A stretch of DNA of 52,220 nt from Planctomycetota bacterium. GTDB taxonomy: Bacteria; Planctomycetota; UBA8108; JACQVS01. Positions within the stretch are counted from its first letter, which is position 1; each line of letters opens with the position of its first letter. Position numbers and translations under genes: made by a program. This document shows positions 27,500 through 36,679 of the stretch, piece by piece. Below the pieces are notes generated by a model, which saw nothing but the letters and a program-made list of their open reading frames with translations, ran no database searches and was not told where the DNA came from. The stretch covers positions 1-52,220 of the forward strand of contig JACQVS010000094.1 in NCBI GenBank assembly GCA_016209605.1. The letters run 5' to 3'.

Positions 27500-30400
27500 T
27501 CATTCACCTCCCTTGGCTGGATTACAGCGCTCCAGCGGCGTCTCGCACTCGAGAGCCTTCTCAGGGGGAAGGCTCTCCTGTCCACAGTTAGGAAACGGCG
27601 GGACCGGCGGCGGACCGCCGAGGAAGCTGAAAGTCAACTGATAGATCGCGTCGGTAACGCTGCCGATGTCGCCATCGCCGTTGACATCGCAGGCGGCCCG
27701 ACACGGCGGCTTCTCCGTCCCCAGGAAGTCATAGCTTAAGAGGAAGATCGGGTCGGATACGCCGCTCGTGTCGCCGTCGCCGTTACAATCGCCGCGCGTG
27801 AATCTCGGCCTTGGCGTCTCGAACAGGACGCGCACGCCCTCGGTGATGGGCTCAGCGGTTTCGGGGTCCTCAAGGCGCAGCCTGAAGCCGTGTTCATCCG
27901 TCCCGCCGAAGACCTTGACGCGGATTTCGTGGAGCCCTGACGCAACGAACTTGTAGTCTCCCGTCTGGGCGTCTAAAACCGGCCAGACCTCCCTCGCCTG
28001 ATTCGGGAAGCCGAAGACCTTGCAATCGTCCAGGATGCCTACTTCCTCGCCGTCGAGGAGGACCTGCGCGGCCTCGGCGAAGGCGAGGCCAAGATCCATT
28101 GGCCGCGCCTTGTCGAGCTCGATCTCGGTCACCGCTTCGCAGACGACCCTGTCGAGGTTGCCGCAATAGAAGTCCTCGAAATCGATGGTGTCGTCCTGGT
28201 CGATCCACGGTTCAAAACCGCTGCCCAGGATCGCGCAGCCCTCCGGCGTCTCGCGGCGGAAGCCCGTCGCCGCCCAGTCGCGGCGCATGGCTTCCTCGCC
28301 GCCGGTGCAGCGGCCGGGATCGAGAGGCGACTGGTCGAAGGGACCGGCGAGGCGCCACGCGTTGATGAAGCCTTGATCGGTGAGCCCCGCCGGGTTGTGG
28401 AGCTCCTGGACGCCGCCGATGGGAAACGAGAGCGGGTAGGACGGCGAAGTGGGATCGTCCTCCGCGAGTCGCCCGTAGAAGCGAACCTTTCCCGGCGCGC
28501 CGCCGGCGCGGACGCGGTAGGTGAGCACCTTGCCGTTGAGGTGATCCATGGAGGTATCCTGGAGCGTCCAGGTGATGGTTTCCCCTTCGGTGAGGCCCCC
28601 GTGCGATGGCGTCCCGTCGATGACCCACCCCTGTGGCACCCTCTCGGAGATGGTCACGGCCCCGGCCATGTCGCACGGCCCTTCTCCCGGCAGCCGGACG
28701 CCGGAGAGCTCGATGGCCACCTCATAGATCTCCCCCTCGCGCCAGCGCAGCTCCTCGACGCGCTGGATTGAGACCGTCTCCCCGGTATTTATGGAGCGCC
28801 GCGCGCTGAGAGGCGGCACGATGCACTCGACTCCGGCCGGGACCTTGGCGAGCTCGATCCCTCCAGTCACAGGCTTCCCGACGCCGTTCTCATCGATCTC
28901 CTCGACGAGGCGGAGCGCGAAATCCCAGAGGCCCCCGGTCTCGAATACCTTGGCGACGAGGCTGTACTCGATGCCCGGCTTGAGAAGCACCGGTTCAAAA
29001 GACGTCCCCTGCGGGCTGCAGGCGTCCGAGCCGGCGCCACCGTCGAAACTGAGGACCTCGCGCGGGCCGGACTGGGGATCGATGACCTCGACCATCAGGT
29101 AGTTGTCGACCGAGGCCTCGATCCACACCTCGCGATCGCGATCCAACGTGTTGCGGACATAGATCTGCGCGTAGGCCATGTGGCTTTCAGGGCCGCCGCC
29201 AAAAACGTCGAACTCGAGATTCACCAGCTCATCGGGGTTGTTCCACGGAAAGACCGCCGGCACGCCGTCCGGGTTGCGGCCGTTTGGATCGTCGAGGAGC
29301 CCGGCGCTCGCCGCCGCGCCGGCAAAGTCCGTGTGGACCGTGCTGCCGGGGAACCAGAGGAACTCGAACTCCCTGGCGGCGCCGTCGGTGAGGAAGTCCT
29401 CGCCCGGCTGAGAGCAACACGCCCCGCGGTGCCTGAAGGCGCCGAGGATGTTCCAGCAGTGGATGCCGCCGCAGGGCCCAAAGGGCGTGTCGAGGCCGAT
29501 GGCGCTTTGTCCCGAGATCGCCCGCGTCTCTGAGCCTGCGCGCATGAGTCCAACCGTTCCGGCCCATTGCGCCGTGAAGATGTCGGTTTCGGGCACGACG
29601 ATCTGATAGCGCAGGACGCGGCCCTTGACGACCTCGCCCGGAGCGAGCTTCCACTCGATCGAGCCGTTTGCCAGGTGGCCGCCGTCAGGGTTGTCCACAA
29701 TCGTCCATCCTGCCGGCGGCGTGTCCTTGACAAGGATTTCGGCCTCGCAGCCGCTTCTAGGCTCTTGGACCTCGGCGATAGTGAGCTCGACGGTGATGGT
29801 GTCGCCGGGCAGGAAGTCCCCGCAGTGGGAGATGGGGTCGCGCGGAGAAACGATCTCGCGCCGGACCGAGACCGGCGGCTCACAGGATTGAGATTCCTTC
29901 GAGACCGGGACCTCCCAGAGGTCACCGCGGCCGGAACGGGACGAGGCGAAGAGAAGCCACTGGCCATCGCAGGAGATGACCGGCCGCACGTCCTCAACCG
30001 CGGTGTTGAGACCGCTCCTCAGGGTCGAGAGGTGGACGGGCTCGCCCCAGGGCGCGCCGAGCGCCGGGCGGCACGCCATCCACAGATCAGCCTGGCCAAG
30101 GCCGCCGGGCCGGGGCACGTTGTCGAGTAAGGACGGCCCATCGGAGTAGAAGAGGGCGAGACCGTCGGGCGAGATCGACGGCGGCCAGACGTTGTACTCG
30201 TCTTGGAGTGATCCTTCGAGGCGATCCACGATCGTGAAGGGGCTTTTGGGATCGGTATCGCGAGGATCAGCGCGCCGTGCGACGTAGAGGTCGTTTACCC
30301 CATCTCCGCCCGGACGCTCCGAGGCGAAATAGAGCTCCGTGCCGTCGCAGGAAAGTGCCCCCATTAGGTCGCGCCACGCGCTGTTGACCGGCTCATCGAG

Positions 30401-30832
30401 ATGGATGGGGTCGCCGAAGGCGCCGTCCTCGCCGCGGACCGCCATCCAGATGTCGTAGTCGCCGAGCGTTCCAGGCTGGCGCGAGCTGTAATAGAGCACG
30501 CGTCCATCCGGGGAAATCCAGGGTTGCCACGAGTTCCAGAACACGTGGTTGATCGGGAAAGGGAGCATCTTGAGGTTGGTGAAGCCATCCTCCCGCCGCG
30601 CGCGCGCCGCCTGCCAGATATGCGCTCCCGAATCTCCCTGGTAGGCGAAGAAGTAGAGCTCGAGGCCGCCCGCGGTCATGCTGCCGCCGGCGATGTCGAG
30701 TCCCTCGTTCACGCCTATTCCGAGGGGGCGCGGCTCGCCAAAGGAGTACTTTTCCCCAGCGCGAAGCTCCGCCGTCAAGCAGGTGAATACCATTGACGTT
30801 AAAATGGCCGCGGAAATTCCATGGTAGTTCAA
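27500..30832 (-). CDS. Secreted PD40-propeller protein with dockerin-like C-terminus
   Basis: The 1110-residue product has a Sec signal peptide. Residues about 30-335 contain PD40/WD40-like propeller blades ('PWISPDGRVLYYSSRQPG', 'LSCDGTELYFASERPGG', 'PSISPDGLALFYSD', 'VISCDGQWLLFASSRSG'). The middle (about 340-980) has two beta-rich modules with repeated 'ERVPQGW/DTPPAGW' phrases typical of conserved-repeat adhesin domains. The end (about 1010-1075) carries two EF-hand-like calcium loops (DCNGDGDTSGVSD, DVNGDGDIGSVTD), as in type I dockerin-like tails. It is exported and probably calcium-stabilised. It lies 61 bp downstream of the kinase gene, whose external domain has the same propeller-dockerin layout. 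Confidence 0.85.
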   Translation of the reverse strand: MNYHGISAAILTSMVFTCLTAELRAGEKYSFGEPRPLGIGVNEGLDIAGGSMTAGGLELYFFAYQGDSGAHIWQAARARREDGFTNLKMLPFPINHVFWNSWQPWISPDGRVLYYSSRQPGTLGDYDIWMAVRGEDGAFGDPIHLDEPVNSAWRDLMGALSCDGTELYFASERPGGDGVNDLYVARRADPRDTDPKSPFTIVDRLEGSLQDEYNVWPPSISPDGLALFYSDGPSLLDNVPRPGGLGQADLWMACRPALGAPWGEPVHLSTLRSGLNTAVEDVRPVISCDGQWLLFASSRSGRGDLWEVPVSKESQSCEPPVSVRREIVSPRDPISHCGDFLPGDTITVELTIAEVQEPRSGCEAEILVKDTPPAGWTIVDNPDGGHLANGSIEWKLAPGEVVKGRVLRYQIVVPETDIFTAQWAGTVGLMRAGSETRAISGQSAIGLDTPFGPCGGIHCWNILGAFRHRGACCSQPGEDFLTDGAAREFEFLWFPGSTVHTDFAGAAASAGLLDDPNGRNPDGVPAVFPWNNPDELVNLEFDVFGGGPESHMAYAQIYVRNTLDRDREVWIEASVDNYLMVEVIDPQSGPREVLSFDGGAGSDACSPQGTSFEPVLLKPGIEYSLVAKVFETGGLWDFALRLVEEIDENGVGKPVTGGIELAKVPAGVECIVPPLSARRSINTGETVSIQRVEELRWREGEIYEVAIELSGVRLPGEGPCDMAGAVTISERVPQGWVIDGTPSHGGLTEGETITWTLQDTSMDHLNGKVLTYRVRAGGAPGKVRFYGRLAEDDPTSPSYPLSFPIGGVQELHNPAGLTDQGFINAWRLAGPFDQSPLDPGRCTGGEEAMRRDWAATGFRRETPEGCAILGSGFEPWIDQDDTIDFEDFYCGNLDRVVCEAVTEIELDKARPMDLGLAFAEAAQVLLDGEEVGILDDCKVFGFPNQAREVWPVLDAQTGDYKFVASGLHEIRVKVFGGTDEHGFRLRLEDPETAEPITEGVRVLFETPRPRFTRGDCNGDGDTSGVSDPIFLLSYDFLGTEKPPCRAACDVNGDGDIGSVTDAIYQLTFSFLGGPPPVPPFPNCGQESLPPEKALECETPLERCNPAKGGE

Positions 30833-30893
30833 GATGGACCTCCTAATTTATTCCTCTTTTCATGCCTTTATGCTTTCCTCATTCGCAAAACGC

Positions 30894-33800
30894 CTACTGG
30901 CACGATGCGGTGTAGGCAGCGCATCCGAGCGCGTCTCCCGCTGCCGTGGGGTCGGGACCGCAGCGCTCCGCACCTGGAGCCGGCATGGGCCCCGCGCCCA
31001 GGATGAGGTGACCAAGGGTAGAGATGCAGTCCGAGAGATCGATGGCCCCATCGTCGTTGGAGTCGGCGGCATCGCCGCACGCGAGCGAGCCCTCTCCGAG
31101 GAAGAGGACGCGCAGGGTGAAGACGGCATCGCTCAACTCGACTGCGCCGCTTGAGTCCGCGTCGCCGCGGCGGAATGTATGATTGAGAGGGGGTTCGAAA
31201 GGGGCCTCGCACGCATCGGGCACGCCGTTGCCGTTCCGGTCCTCCGACGCCCCGGCCGCGATCTCCTCGAGATCGTCCACCAGGTTCCGGTTGCAGTCGG
31301 GGCGCCAGGTGGCTTCGAGGATGTCGCCAAGGTCGCCTAGGCTGCGCGTGAAGTAGAGCTTGGAGCCGGGGGCGGGCCAGTCGGCCCCTATCCTGGGCCC
31401 GCCGTCCCAGGCCGCGGTGTTGACTGGCCGGCCGAGGTTCACCGGGGGCGGGCTGAAAGGCACCGGGTTCCCCAGCTCGTCGGTGGTCCTGGGGCGGGAG
31501 GCCATCCAGGCATCGGCGGAGCCGTGACCCCCAGGCAGCTGAGTGCTGCCAGCAATGCCCTCCTCTCCCCAGAACAAGGTCAGGCCGTCGGCTGAGACGC
31601 TGATGGTAAGAAAGAATTTAGGAACTCCGAGCCTTGAGCCGATGTCCACCGGATGACTGAAAGGCTCGGCGCGGCTCGATCGAGCCGCCACGTAAACGCT
31701 GCCCCTCCCGGACCGGTCGGAGGTGAAGTAAAGCGTCATGCCATCGGGCGCGATCCAGGGATTTTTTTCGCTGAACCGGGTGTTGATTTCGGAACCCAGG
31801 TTGTTATGCGGTTTGCCGAAGGGCACGCGGTTTCCCAGCTCGTCGGCCGTCCGCTCGCGCCGCGCCACCCATATATCCCGAAGTTCATTTTTATCACCCA
31901 CAGTGCCGGGGCGGTTTGACTGAAAGTAGATCTCCAGACCATCGGCGGTGGCGCTCCCCATCGATTCATCGTATAGCGTGTTGAGTTCGGCGAGGGGGTT
32001 GGGAGGACCGAAGGGCTCATCCCGCCTCTCTCGGGTCATCATGTAAATGTCGAAGGCCTCCACATTCGCCATGGGGGTGAAGTAGAGCGTCAGGCCATCC
32101 GCTGAAACGAAGGCGCGGCTGCTGGCTCCGGACATGCCAGATTCGATGATCTCCACGGCGTCGAAGAAGCCTTCTCTCCCCCTGGTGATGCCGTCCCCCA
32201 ACCAGGACGGCGCAGGATCTCTTTCCGCCTCCGCCAGGAAGGCTTTTGCGGTGGCGTTTTCCGGATCCAGAGCCACGGCCGCCTCGGAGACTCTCCTCAG
32301 CTCTGCGAGCCGGAGCGCTTTCTCGGGGCCGCTCAGGGACCAGACTTTCCTGAGGAGCACCGATCCCACGATCAGATGGGCCAGGAGGTCTTTTCGGTCG
32401 CGCTCGATGGCCCGCTGCCCCGCCTGCAGCGCTTCCTCGATCTTTCTAAGCCGAAAGTAGCTGAAGCTTTTGATCCTCGCTCCGATGCCTCGATCTCCCA
32501 GATGGTCCGCCCACTTGAGGGTCCACTCGGGGGCGCTGAAAGCGTCACAGGCCGCCGCGATCCAGAGCGCCGCCTCGGCCTTCTCCTCTGGGCGGACGCT
32601 CTCGTAGAGCTCCATCAAGACCCTTTCGGCCTCTTCTTTGCGGCCGGCCGGGTCCAGGTAGTACACCTTGGCGAGGAGGAGCGACGGCTCGAACCCCGGC
32701 GCTAGATGCCCGGCGATCACTAGGTCTTTCTGCGCCCCGAAGAAGTCTTTGGACCTCAGCCGAGACATGGCGCCCGCGAGATACACTTCCAGGAAGCAAC
32801 CGATGTAGGGCTCCTGCCGCCGGGAGATGATCTCCTCGCAGGCCCGGACCGCTTGCCGCCAATTCGTATTGTGCATGCTTCGGTACACCTCGAGCCACCA
32901 GCGCTGCCAGCTCTCCCGCTGGTAGCGGGATCCGAGTCGCTCGAGGGCGCCGTCATCGACCTTATGATCCTCCAGCTCGTATTCCCATGCATAGGCCCGC
33001 GCGGGGACAAAGTCGCTTTCCGCGAGGAGCGCCCTCTCGAGCGCCCGCTTCGCCTCCTCCATGCGGCCGAGCGCCTTGTAAGCCTTGGCAAGGTGGTAGT
33101 GCCCGTCGGGCCTCTCCGGCTGCAACCTCGAGATCTCCTCGAGCTCCCGCAAAGTCTCCTCGAAGCCGTGACCGCCTTGCTGAGCCCGGAGCGCTTTCAA
33201 GTCTTCGTCCCTCACGGGAAATTTATCCTCACGGCCCGAGCGAAAGAAGAGGCCAGTCACCTCTCTGGAATCCGCCTTGAGGCTGAACTGGCCGGCGTGG
33301 ATCTTCCGCAGCACCTCCTTGACCGCCAGCTCGTACCGCGCGGCCTGCGCCTCCTGCTCGGCCCGGCGGTTTCTGTGACCGAGCCACGCCAGGGATAGGA
33401 GGAGGAGCGCGAAGGCCGCCAGCACGAGGAGCTTCATCCGGTGGCGCCAGAAGCGCACGGCAAGCCGCTCCCACGCGCCTTGAGGCCGCGCCTCGATCGG
33501 GTCGCCGCGCGCGAACCGCCGCAAGTCCTGGGCCAACGCCTCCGCCGTCCCGTAGCGGTCGCACGCTTCCTTCCTGAGACATTTGAGGATGATCGTATCT
33601 AAGTCCCTCGGCACTCGCGGGTTGAGTTTGCGTAGGGTCGGGGGCTCCCGGGTGATGATTTGGCTGAGCGTGTCCTGATAATCCCTCCCCTTGAACGGCG
33701 GGCGGTAAGCGAGCATCTCGTAAAGGGTGGCGCCAAGGCTGTAAATATCGGTCCGGTAGTCGATTGGCACCCGGCGCGCTTTGGCCTGCTCGGGGCTCAT

Positions 33801-34658
33801 GTAAAGCGGCGTGCCGATGAATTCGCCGCTCCTGGTCAAGCTCTCCTGGCCAGCAATACGGGCCAGGCCGAAATCCAAAATGCGCAACCTGCCATCCTTG
33901 TCGAGGATCAGGTTGGAGGGCTTGATGTCGCGATGGATGATCCCCTTCGAATGCGAGTGCTGGAGGCCATCGGCGACGCCGGCGAACGCTTCTGCGAGAT
34001 TGTAGAAATATGCCAGGTTAGCGACTTTGGGACGGAATGAAGCCTTTTGAGCCGAATCTTCTACCGCCTCTGCTGGAGTAGTCTCCATAACCAGATTCGT
34101 ATCATTGCTCTTGCCAAGTGTTTGCGATATTCTCTGCAGGATGCTGCTCTTCTCCTCTTCCTTCCCCTCCGCCGCCTTCACCCTCCCCAGGATCTGCGCC
34201 AGCGTCTCCCCTTCGACGAACTCCATGGCGTAAAAGGGCTTCTGTTCCTTGACGCCAATGCTGTAAACAGAGACGACGTTGGGATGGTTCAACTTGCCGG
34301 CGATTTGCGCCTCCCGCACGAAACGCATCACCGCCTTCTCATCCACCGCCACCACTGCCGGCAACACCTTGAGCGCCACGCGGCGGTCCATGGACTTCTC
34401 CCAAGCCTCGTAAACCACTCCCATGCCGCCGTGGCCGATCTTCCGTAGCAGTTGATAGTCGCCGAGCGTACCAAGGTTTCTGTCAAACTCGTCACGAGAC
34501 CCGGCGCCGATGAAGGCTTCGAGGTCTCGCAGAATCGCCGGGCCTTCATCCGGATGTTCCGCGAGAATCTGGTCGGGGTCCAGGAGCTCGCCAGCGTTTA
34601 GCCGATCGAGGTAGAAAGCGAGGAGATGTTGGAATTCCTCCGAGCCGTTACTTGGCAT
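30894..34658 (-). CDS. Membrane Ser/Thr protein kinase with external TPR, PD40 propeller and dockerin-like tail
   Basis: The product is 1254 residues. The kinase domain (about 68-385) has the glycine loop IGHGGMGVVYEA, catalytic Lys in VALKVLP, HRDIKPSNL (242-250) and DFGLARI. An extra segment of about 60 residues (155-213) lies between the hinge and the catalytic loop. One membrane helix (about 409-427) is followed by TPR-like helices (490-800), PD40 blades (about 825-1110), a 'DCNRNLVDDLEE...NGNGVPDACE' linker and two dockerin-like EF-loops (DADSSGAVELSD, DSNDDGAIDLSD). It is likely a sensor kinase reading an envelope ligand. ATG 34658 has a strong GGAGGGG site; the GTG at 34664 is too close to it. 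It overlaps the ECF gene by 11 bp. Confidence 0.9.
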   Translation of the reverse strand: MPSNGSEEFQHLLAFYLDRLNAGELLDPDQILAEHPDEGPAILRDLEAFIGAGSRDEFDRNLGTLGDYQLLRKIGHGGMGVVYEAWEKSMDRRVALKVLPAVVAVDEKAVMRFVREAQIAGKLNHPNVVSVYSIGVKEQKPFYAMEFVEGETLAQILGRVKAAEGKEEEKSSILQRISQTLGKSNDTNLVMETTPAEAVEDSAQKASFRPKVANLAYFYNLAEAFAGVADGLQHSHSKGIIHRDIKPSNLILDKDGRLRILDFGLARIAGQESLTRSGEFIGTPLYMSPEQAKARRVPIDYRTDIYSLGATLYEMLAYRPPFKGRDYQDTLSQIITREPPTLRKLNPRVPRDLDTIILKCLRKEACDRYGTAEALAQDLRRFARGDPIEARPQGAWERLAVRFWRHRMKLLVLAAFALLLLSLAWLGHRNRRAEQEAQAARYELAVKEVLRKIHAGQFSLKADSREVTGLFFRSGREDKFPVRDEDLKALRAQQGGHGFEETLRELEEISRLQPERPDGHYHLAKAYKALGRMEEAKRALERALLAESDFVPARAYAWEYELEDHKVDDGALERLGSRYQRESWQRWWLEVYRSMHNTNWRQAVRACEEIISRRQEPYIGCFLEVYLAGAMSRLRSKDFFGAQKDLVIAGHLAPGFEPSLLLAKVYYLDPAGRKEEAERVLMELYESVRPEEKAEAALWIAAACDAFSAPEWTLKWADHLGDRGIGARIKSFSYFRLRKIEEALQAGQRAIERDRKDLLAHLIVGSVLLRKVWSLSGPEKALRLAELRRVSEAAVALDPENATAKAFLAEAERDPAPSWLGDGITRGREGFFDAVEIIESGMSGASSRAFVSADGLTLYFTPMANVEAFDIYMMTRERRDEPFGPPNPLAELNTLYDESMGSATADGLEIYFQSNRPGTVGDKNELRDIWVARRERTADELGNRVPFGKPHNNLGSEINTRFSEKNPWIAPDGMTLYFTSDRSGRGSVYVAARSSRAEPFSHPVDIGSRLGVPKFFLTISVSADGLTLFWGEEGIAGSTQLPGGHGSADAWMASRPRTTDELGNPVPFSPPPVNLGRPVNTAAWDGGPRIGADWPAPGSKLYFTRSLGDLGDILEATWRPDCNRNLVDDLEEIAAGASEDRNGNGVPDACEAPFEPPLNHTFRRGDADSSGAVELSDAVFTLRVLFLGEGSLACGDAADSNDDGAIDLSDCISTLGHLILGAGPMPAPGAERCGPDPTAAGDALGCAAYTASCQ

Positions 34659-35274
34659 CTGCACCCCCCTCCAACTCGATGCTCCGGTCCGGAAGGTGCA
34701 GACTCTCCGTGTCTCCGAACCTCTCCCTTAGCTGTTTCAAAGCCCGCGCAATCAGCTGCCTCACGGCGTTTGGCGTCCGGTTCAGGCGCTTAGCGACCTC
34801 CTCGATCCTGAGGCGCTCGATGCGGGCGAGGTAAAGCGCCTCTCGATAATCGGGGTCGAGTTGTTCGAGAGACTTCTGAAGGCGATCGAAGCGCTCATTA
34901 CGCCTCATCGCCTTGCTGGGGGAGACTTCCATTGCGGGAACACCCTCGGCAGTTTGGAGCCCCTGATTTCTGGAGCAACTTCCGGCTATCTTGAAAATCA
35001 CGTTTTTCGCGATTCCGCAAAGCCACGTGAAGAAGGAATCTTCACCCTGCCATTCAAAACGCCCCAAAGACTCAAACGCCCTAACGAAGGTCTCCTGTAG
35101 AATCTCTTCGACATCCAGCCTCGGCCCAAGCCTGAACTTGGCTCTCGCCACGATATACGTCTGGAGTCGGCCCCGAAACCTCGTAGCAAGATCCTCAAAC
35201 GCCGCCCGGTCACCATCCTTGGCCTTAGCAATCAGAAGATGTGTATGGTCTTGATCTTTCATGAGCGCCTTCAT
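34648..35274 (-). CDS. RNA polymerase sigma factor, ECF-like (kinase-linked type)
   Basis: The 208-residue protein has region 2 ('RFRGRLQTYIVARAKFRLGPRLDVEEILQETFVRAFESL', 'FFTWLCGIAKNVIFKIA') and region 4 ('LDPDYREALYLARIERLRIEEVAKRLNRTPNAVRQLIARALKQL'). It has no anti-sigma beside it; instead it overlaps a Ser/Thr kinase gene, the arrangement known for planctomycete-type ECF groups controlled by a kinase. Kinase control is inferred. The start may be 35274 or the Met at 35262, which has AAGG at a better distance. The upstream 70 bp are very AT-rich and probably hold the promoter. Confidence 0.9.
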   Translation of the reverse strand: MKALMKDQDHTHLLIAKAKDGDRAAFEDLATRFRGRLQTYIVARAKFRLGPRLDVEEILQETFVRAFESLGRFEWQGEDSFFTWLCGIAKNVIFKIAGSCSRNQGLQTAEGVPAMEVSPSKAMRRNERFDRLQKSLEQLDPDYREALYLARIERLRIEEVAKRLNRTPNAVRQLIARALKQLRERFGDTESLHLPDRSIELEGGADAK

Positions 35275-35357
35275 TCCACCCAGTAATCCCGCAAACTAGT
35301 TAAATTAGCCGCAAAATCTTTAAAAATTTTAGCAAAACACCATTTTACGGCAATGAG

Positions 35358-35705
35358 TTACGACGGGAAATAGACATGCTGGGCCACGTCTCCCAGGTTC
35401 CGGGCGCCGCCGCCAAGCTGAACGCCCTCCTCGGCCGCCCGGCCGGCGCCCCGGTGCAGCTTCCCGCGGCGCTGCCCCCGCTGCAGCCGCTCCCGGTCCC
35501 AGACGCTGAGCTCATCCGCCTGGGCGCGGAGCGCAGCCCGGAGCTGGCTCTCATCCACCGCCTCCATGAAATCCATGATCCCGAGCGTCTCCTCGGGGTT
35601 GACGGGCGGCTTGCCGGTCTTGAAGAACCTGGCGATCTCGGCGACGAGCAGCCGGTAACCGGTATACTCTCCGCTCTGGGCGATGGCTTTCGAGCCAAAG
35701 ACCAT
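35358..35705 (-). pseudogene. C-terminal fragment of a Gfo/Idh/MocA-type oxidoreductase
   Basis: The reading 'MVFGSKAIAQSGEYTGYRLLVAEIARFFKTGKPPV' followed by 'PEETLGIMDFMEAVDESQLR' matches the C-terminal end of secreted Gfo/Idh/MocA oxidoreductases. The NAD-binding Rossmann domain is missing upstream, where the frame runs into unrelated sequence. The product's tail is poor-looking and Gln/Arg/Gly-rich. It is best read as a leftover of a deleted gene. Neighbouring 35706-35962 shows no gene. Confidence 0.55.
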
Positions 35706-35962
35706 GGCGCCGTAGTTGCTTTTTTCTGTCGCGCTAAAACTCCCGTGGATGGATTCCCGGACACCTCGGGATTAGAGGAGAAACCAGGAATCCATAGCCC
35801 TTCCGGCCAGTCCTGATTGCGTCAATGCTCGTGGGCTGGAACTTCCAGAAAGCCCGTTTACGGCATTCCCTGCAGCATTCCCCCTTCACTTTTGGGCTAT
35901 TTATGTCATAATCAGGACTAAGAATGAAGATAAGTACTGGTTAAATCAGAAGAGGAGTGGAA

Positions 35963-36616
35963 ATGCGTGGCCGGCCAAAAAAGCAAGTGGATCTCGTGAA
36001 GGTCTTTCGAACCCCTCGGGTCTTCACCTTCGACCAGCTTTCCGAGAAGCTCAGCTTATCCCGCTCATCGGCATTCCGACGGCTGACGGAACACGGTTAC
36101 TTCACAAGCTACAACTACTCCGGCAAGTTCCTCACGTTAGAGGAGGTCGCGGATTTCGATGCACAGGGGCTTTGGATCTACAAGGCCGCCCGCTTCTCCA
36201 GGCACGGAACGCTCAAGGAAACGGTCGCACATTTTGTGGAGTCCAGCGACCGGGGGATGACGCATGAGGAACTGGCCGGCCTCCTTGGAGTACGTGCCTA
36301 CAATGTGCTTCTCGAGCTGACAAAAGAAGAAAAGATTCGGAGGAAGCTCCTCGGACCGAGTTTCGTCTATTTCGCAAAGAAGCGCTCGCTTGAGAAAGGG
36401 CAGGAACTCCGCCGCCGGGAGTTCCTCCCTGAGTCCCACAAACCCCAGCCCAGTAACCGGCAGGTCATCGCCACGTTGCTGGAAATCATCAAAGACCCGA
36501 GGGTCAGCCGGGAGCAAATCGTGACCCGTTGCCAGCGCTCCGGAGTCCTCGTGTCACGCCAGTCGGTCGAGACGATCTTCGAGATCTACGAGCTCGATAA
36601 AAAAAGGGCTCTATAG
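35963..36616 (+). CDS. Winged-helix DNA-binding protein resembling transposon-companion proteins
   Basis: The 217-residue product starts MRGRPKKQVDLVKVF, then helix-turn-helix-like 'FDQLSEKLSLSRSSAFRRL', 'GYFTSYNYSGKFLTL', 'DFDAQGLWIYKAARFSRHG' and 'HFVESSDRGMTHEELAGLL'. I recall this family as often encoded beside transposase genes, but no transposase lies here, so it is solitary. It is probably a DNA-binding regulator. A strong GAGGAG site precedes the ATG at 35963; a GTG two codons upstream is disfavoured. The base composition is slightly lower in GC than the flanking operons. Confidence 0.65.
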   Translation: MRGRPKKQVDLVKVFRTPRVFTFDQLSEKLSLSRSSAFRRLTEHGYFTSYNYSGKFLTLEEVADFDAQGLWIYKAARFSRHGTLKETVAHFVESSDRGMTHEELAGLLGVRAYNVLLELTKEEKIRRKLLGPSFVYFAKKRSLEKGQELRRREFLPESHKPQPSNRQVIATLLEIIKDPRVSREQIVTRCQRSGVLVSRQSVETIFEIYELDKKRAL

Positions 36617-36679
36617 AGGTCTAATTGAGAGAAAGACATCGCCGACTTGAATGAGGTCTTACGCCGACATGCCTGGTAT

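Noticed and set aside
27500..34658. Dockerin tails as part of a cellulosome
   Set aside because: No cohesin, scaffoldin or glycoside hydrolase is visible; dockerin-like EF-loops are common in unrelated surface proteins of these phyla.
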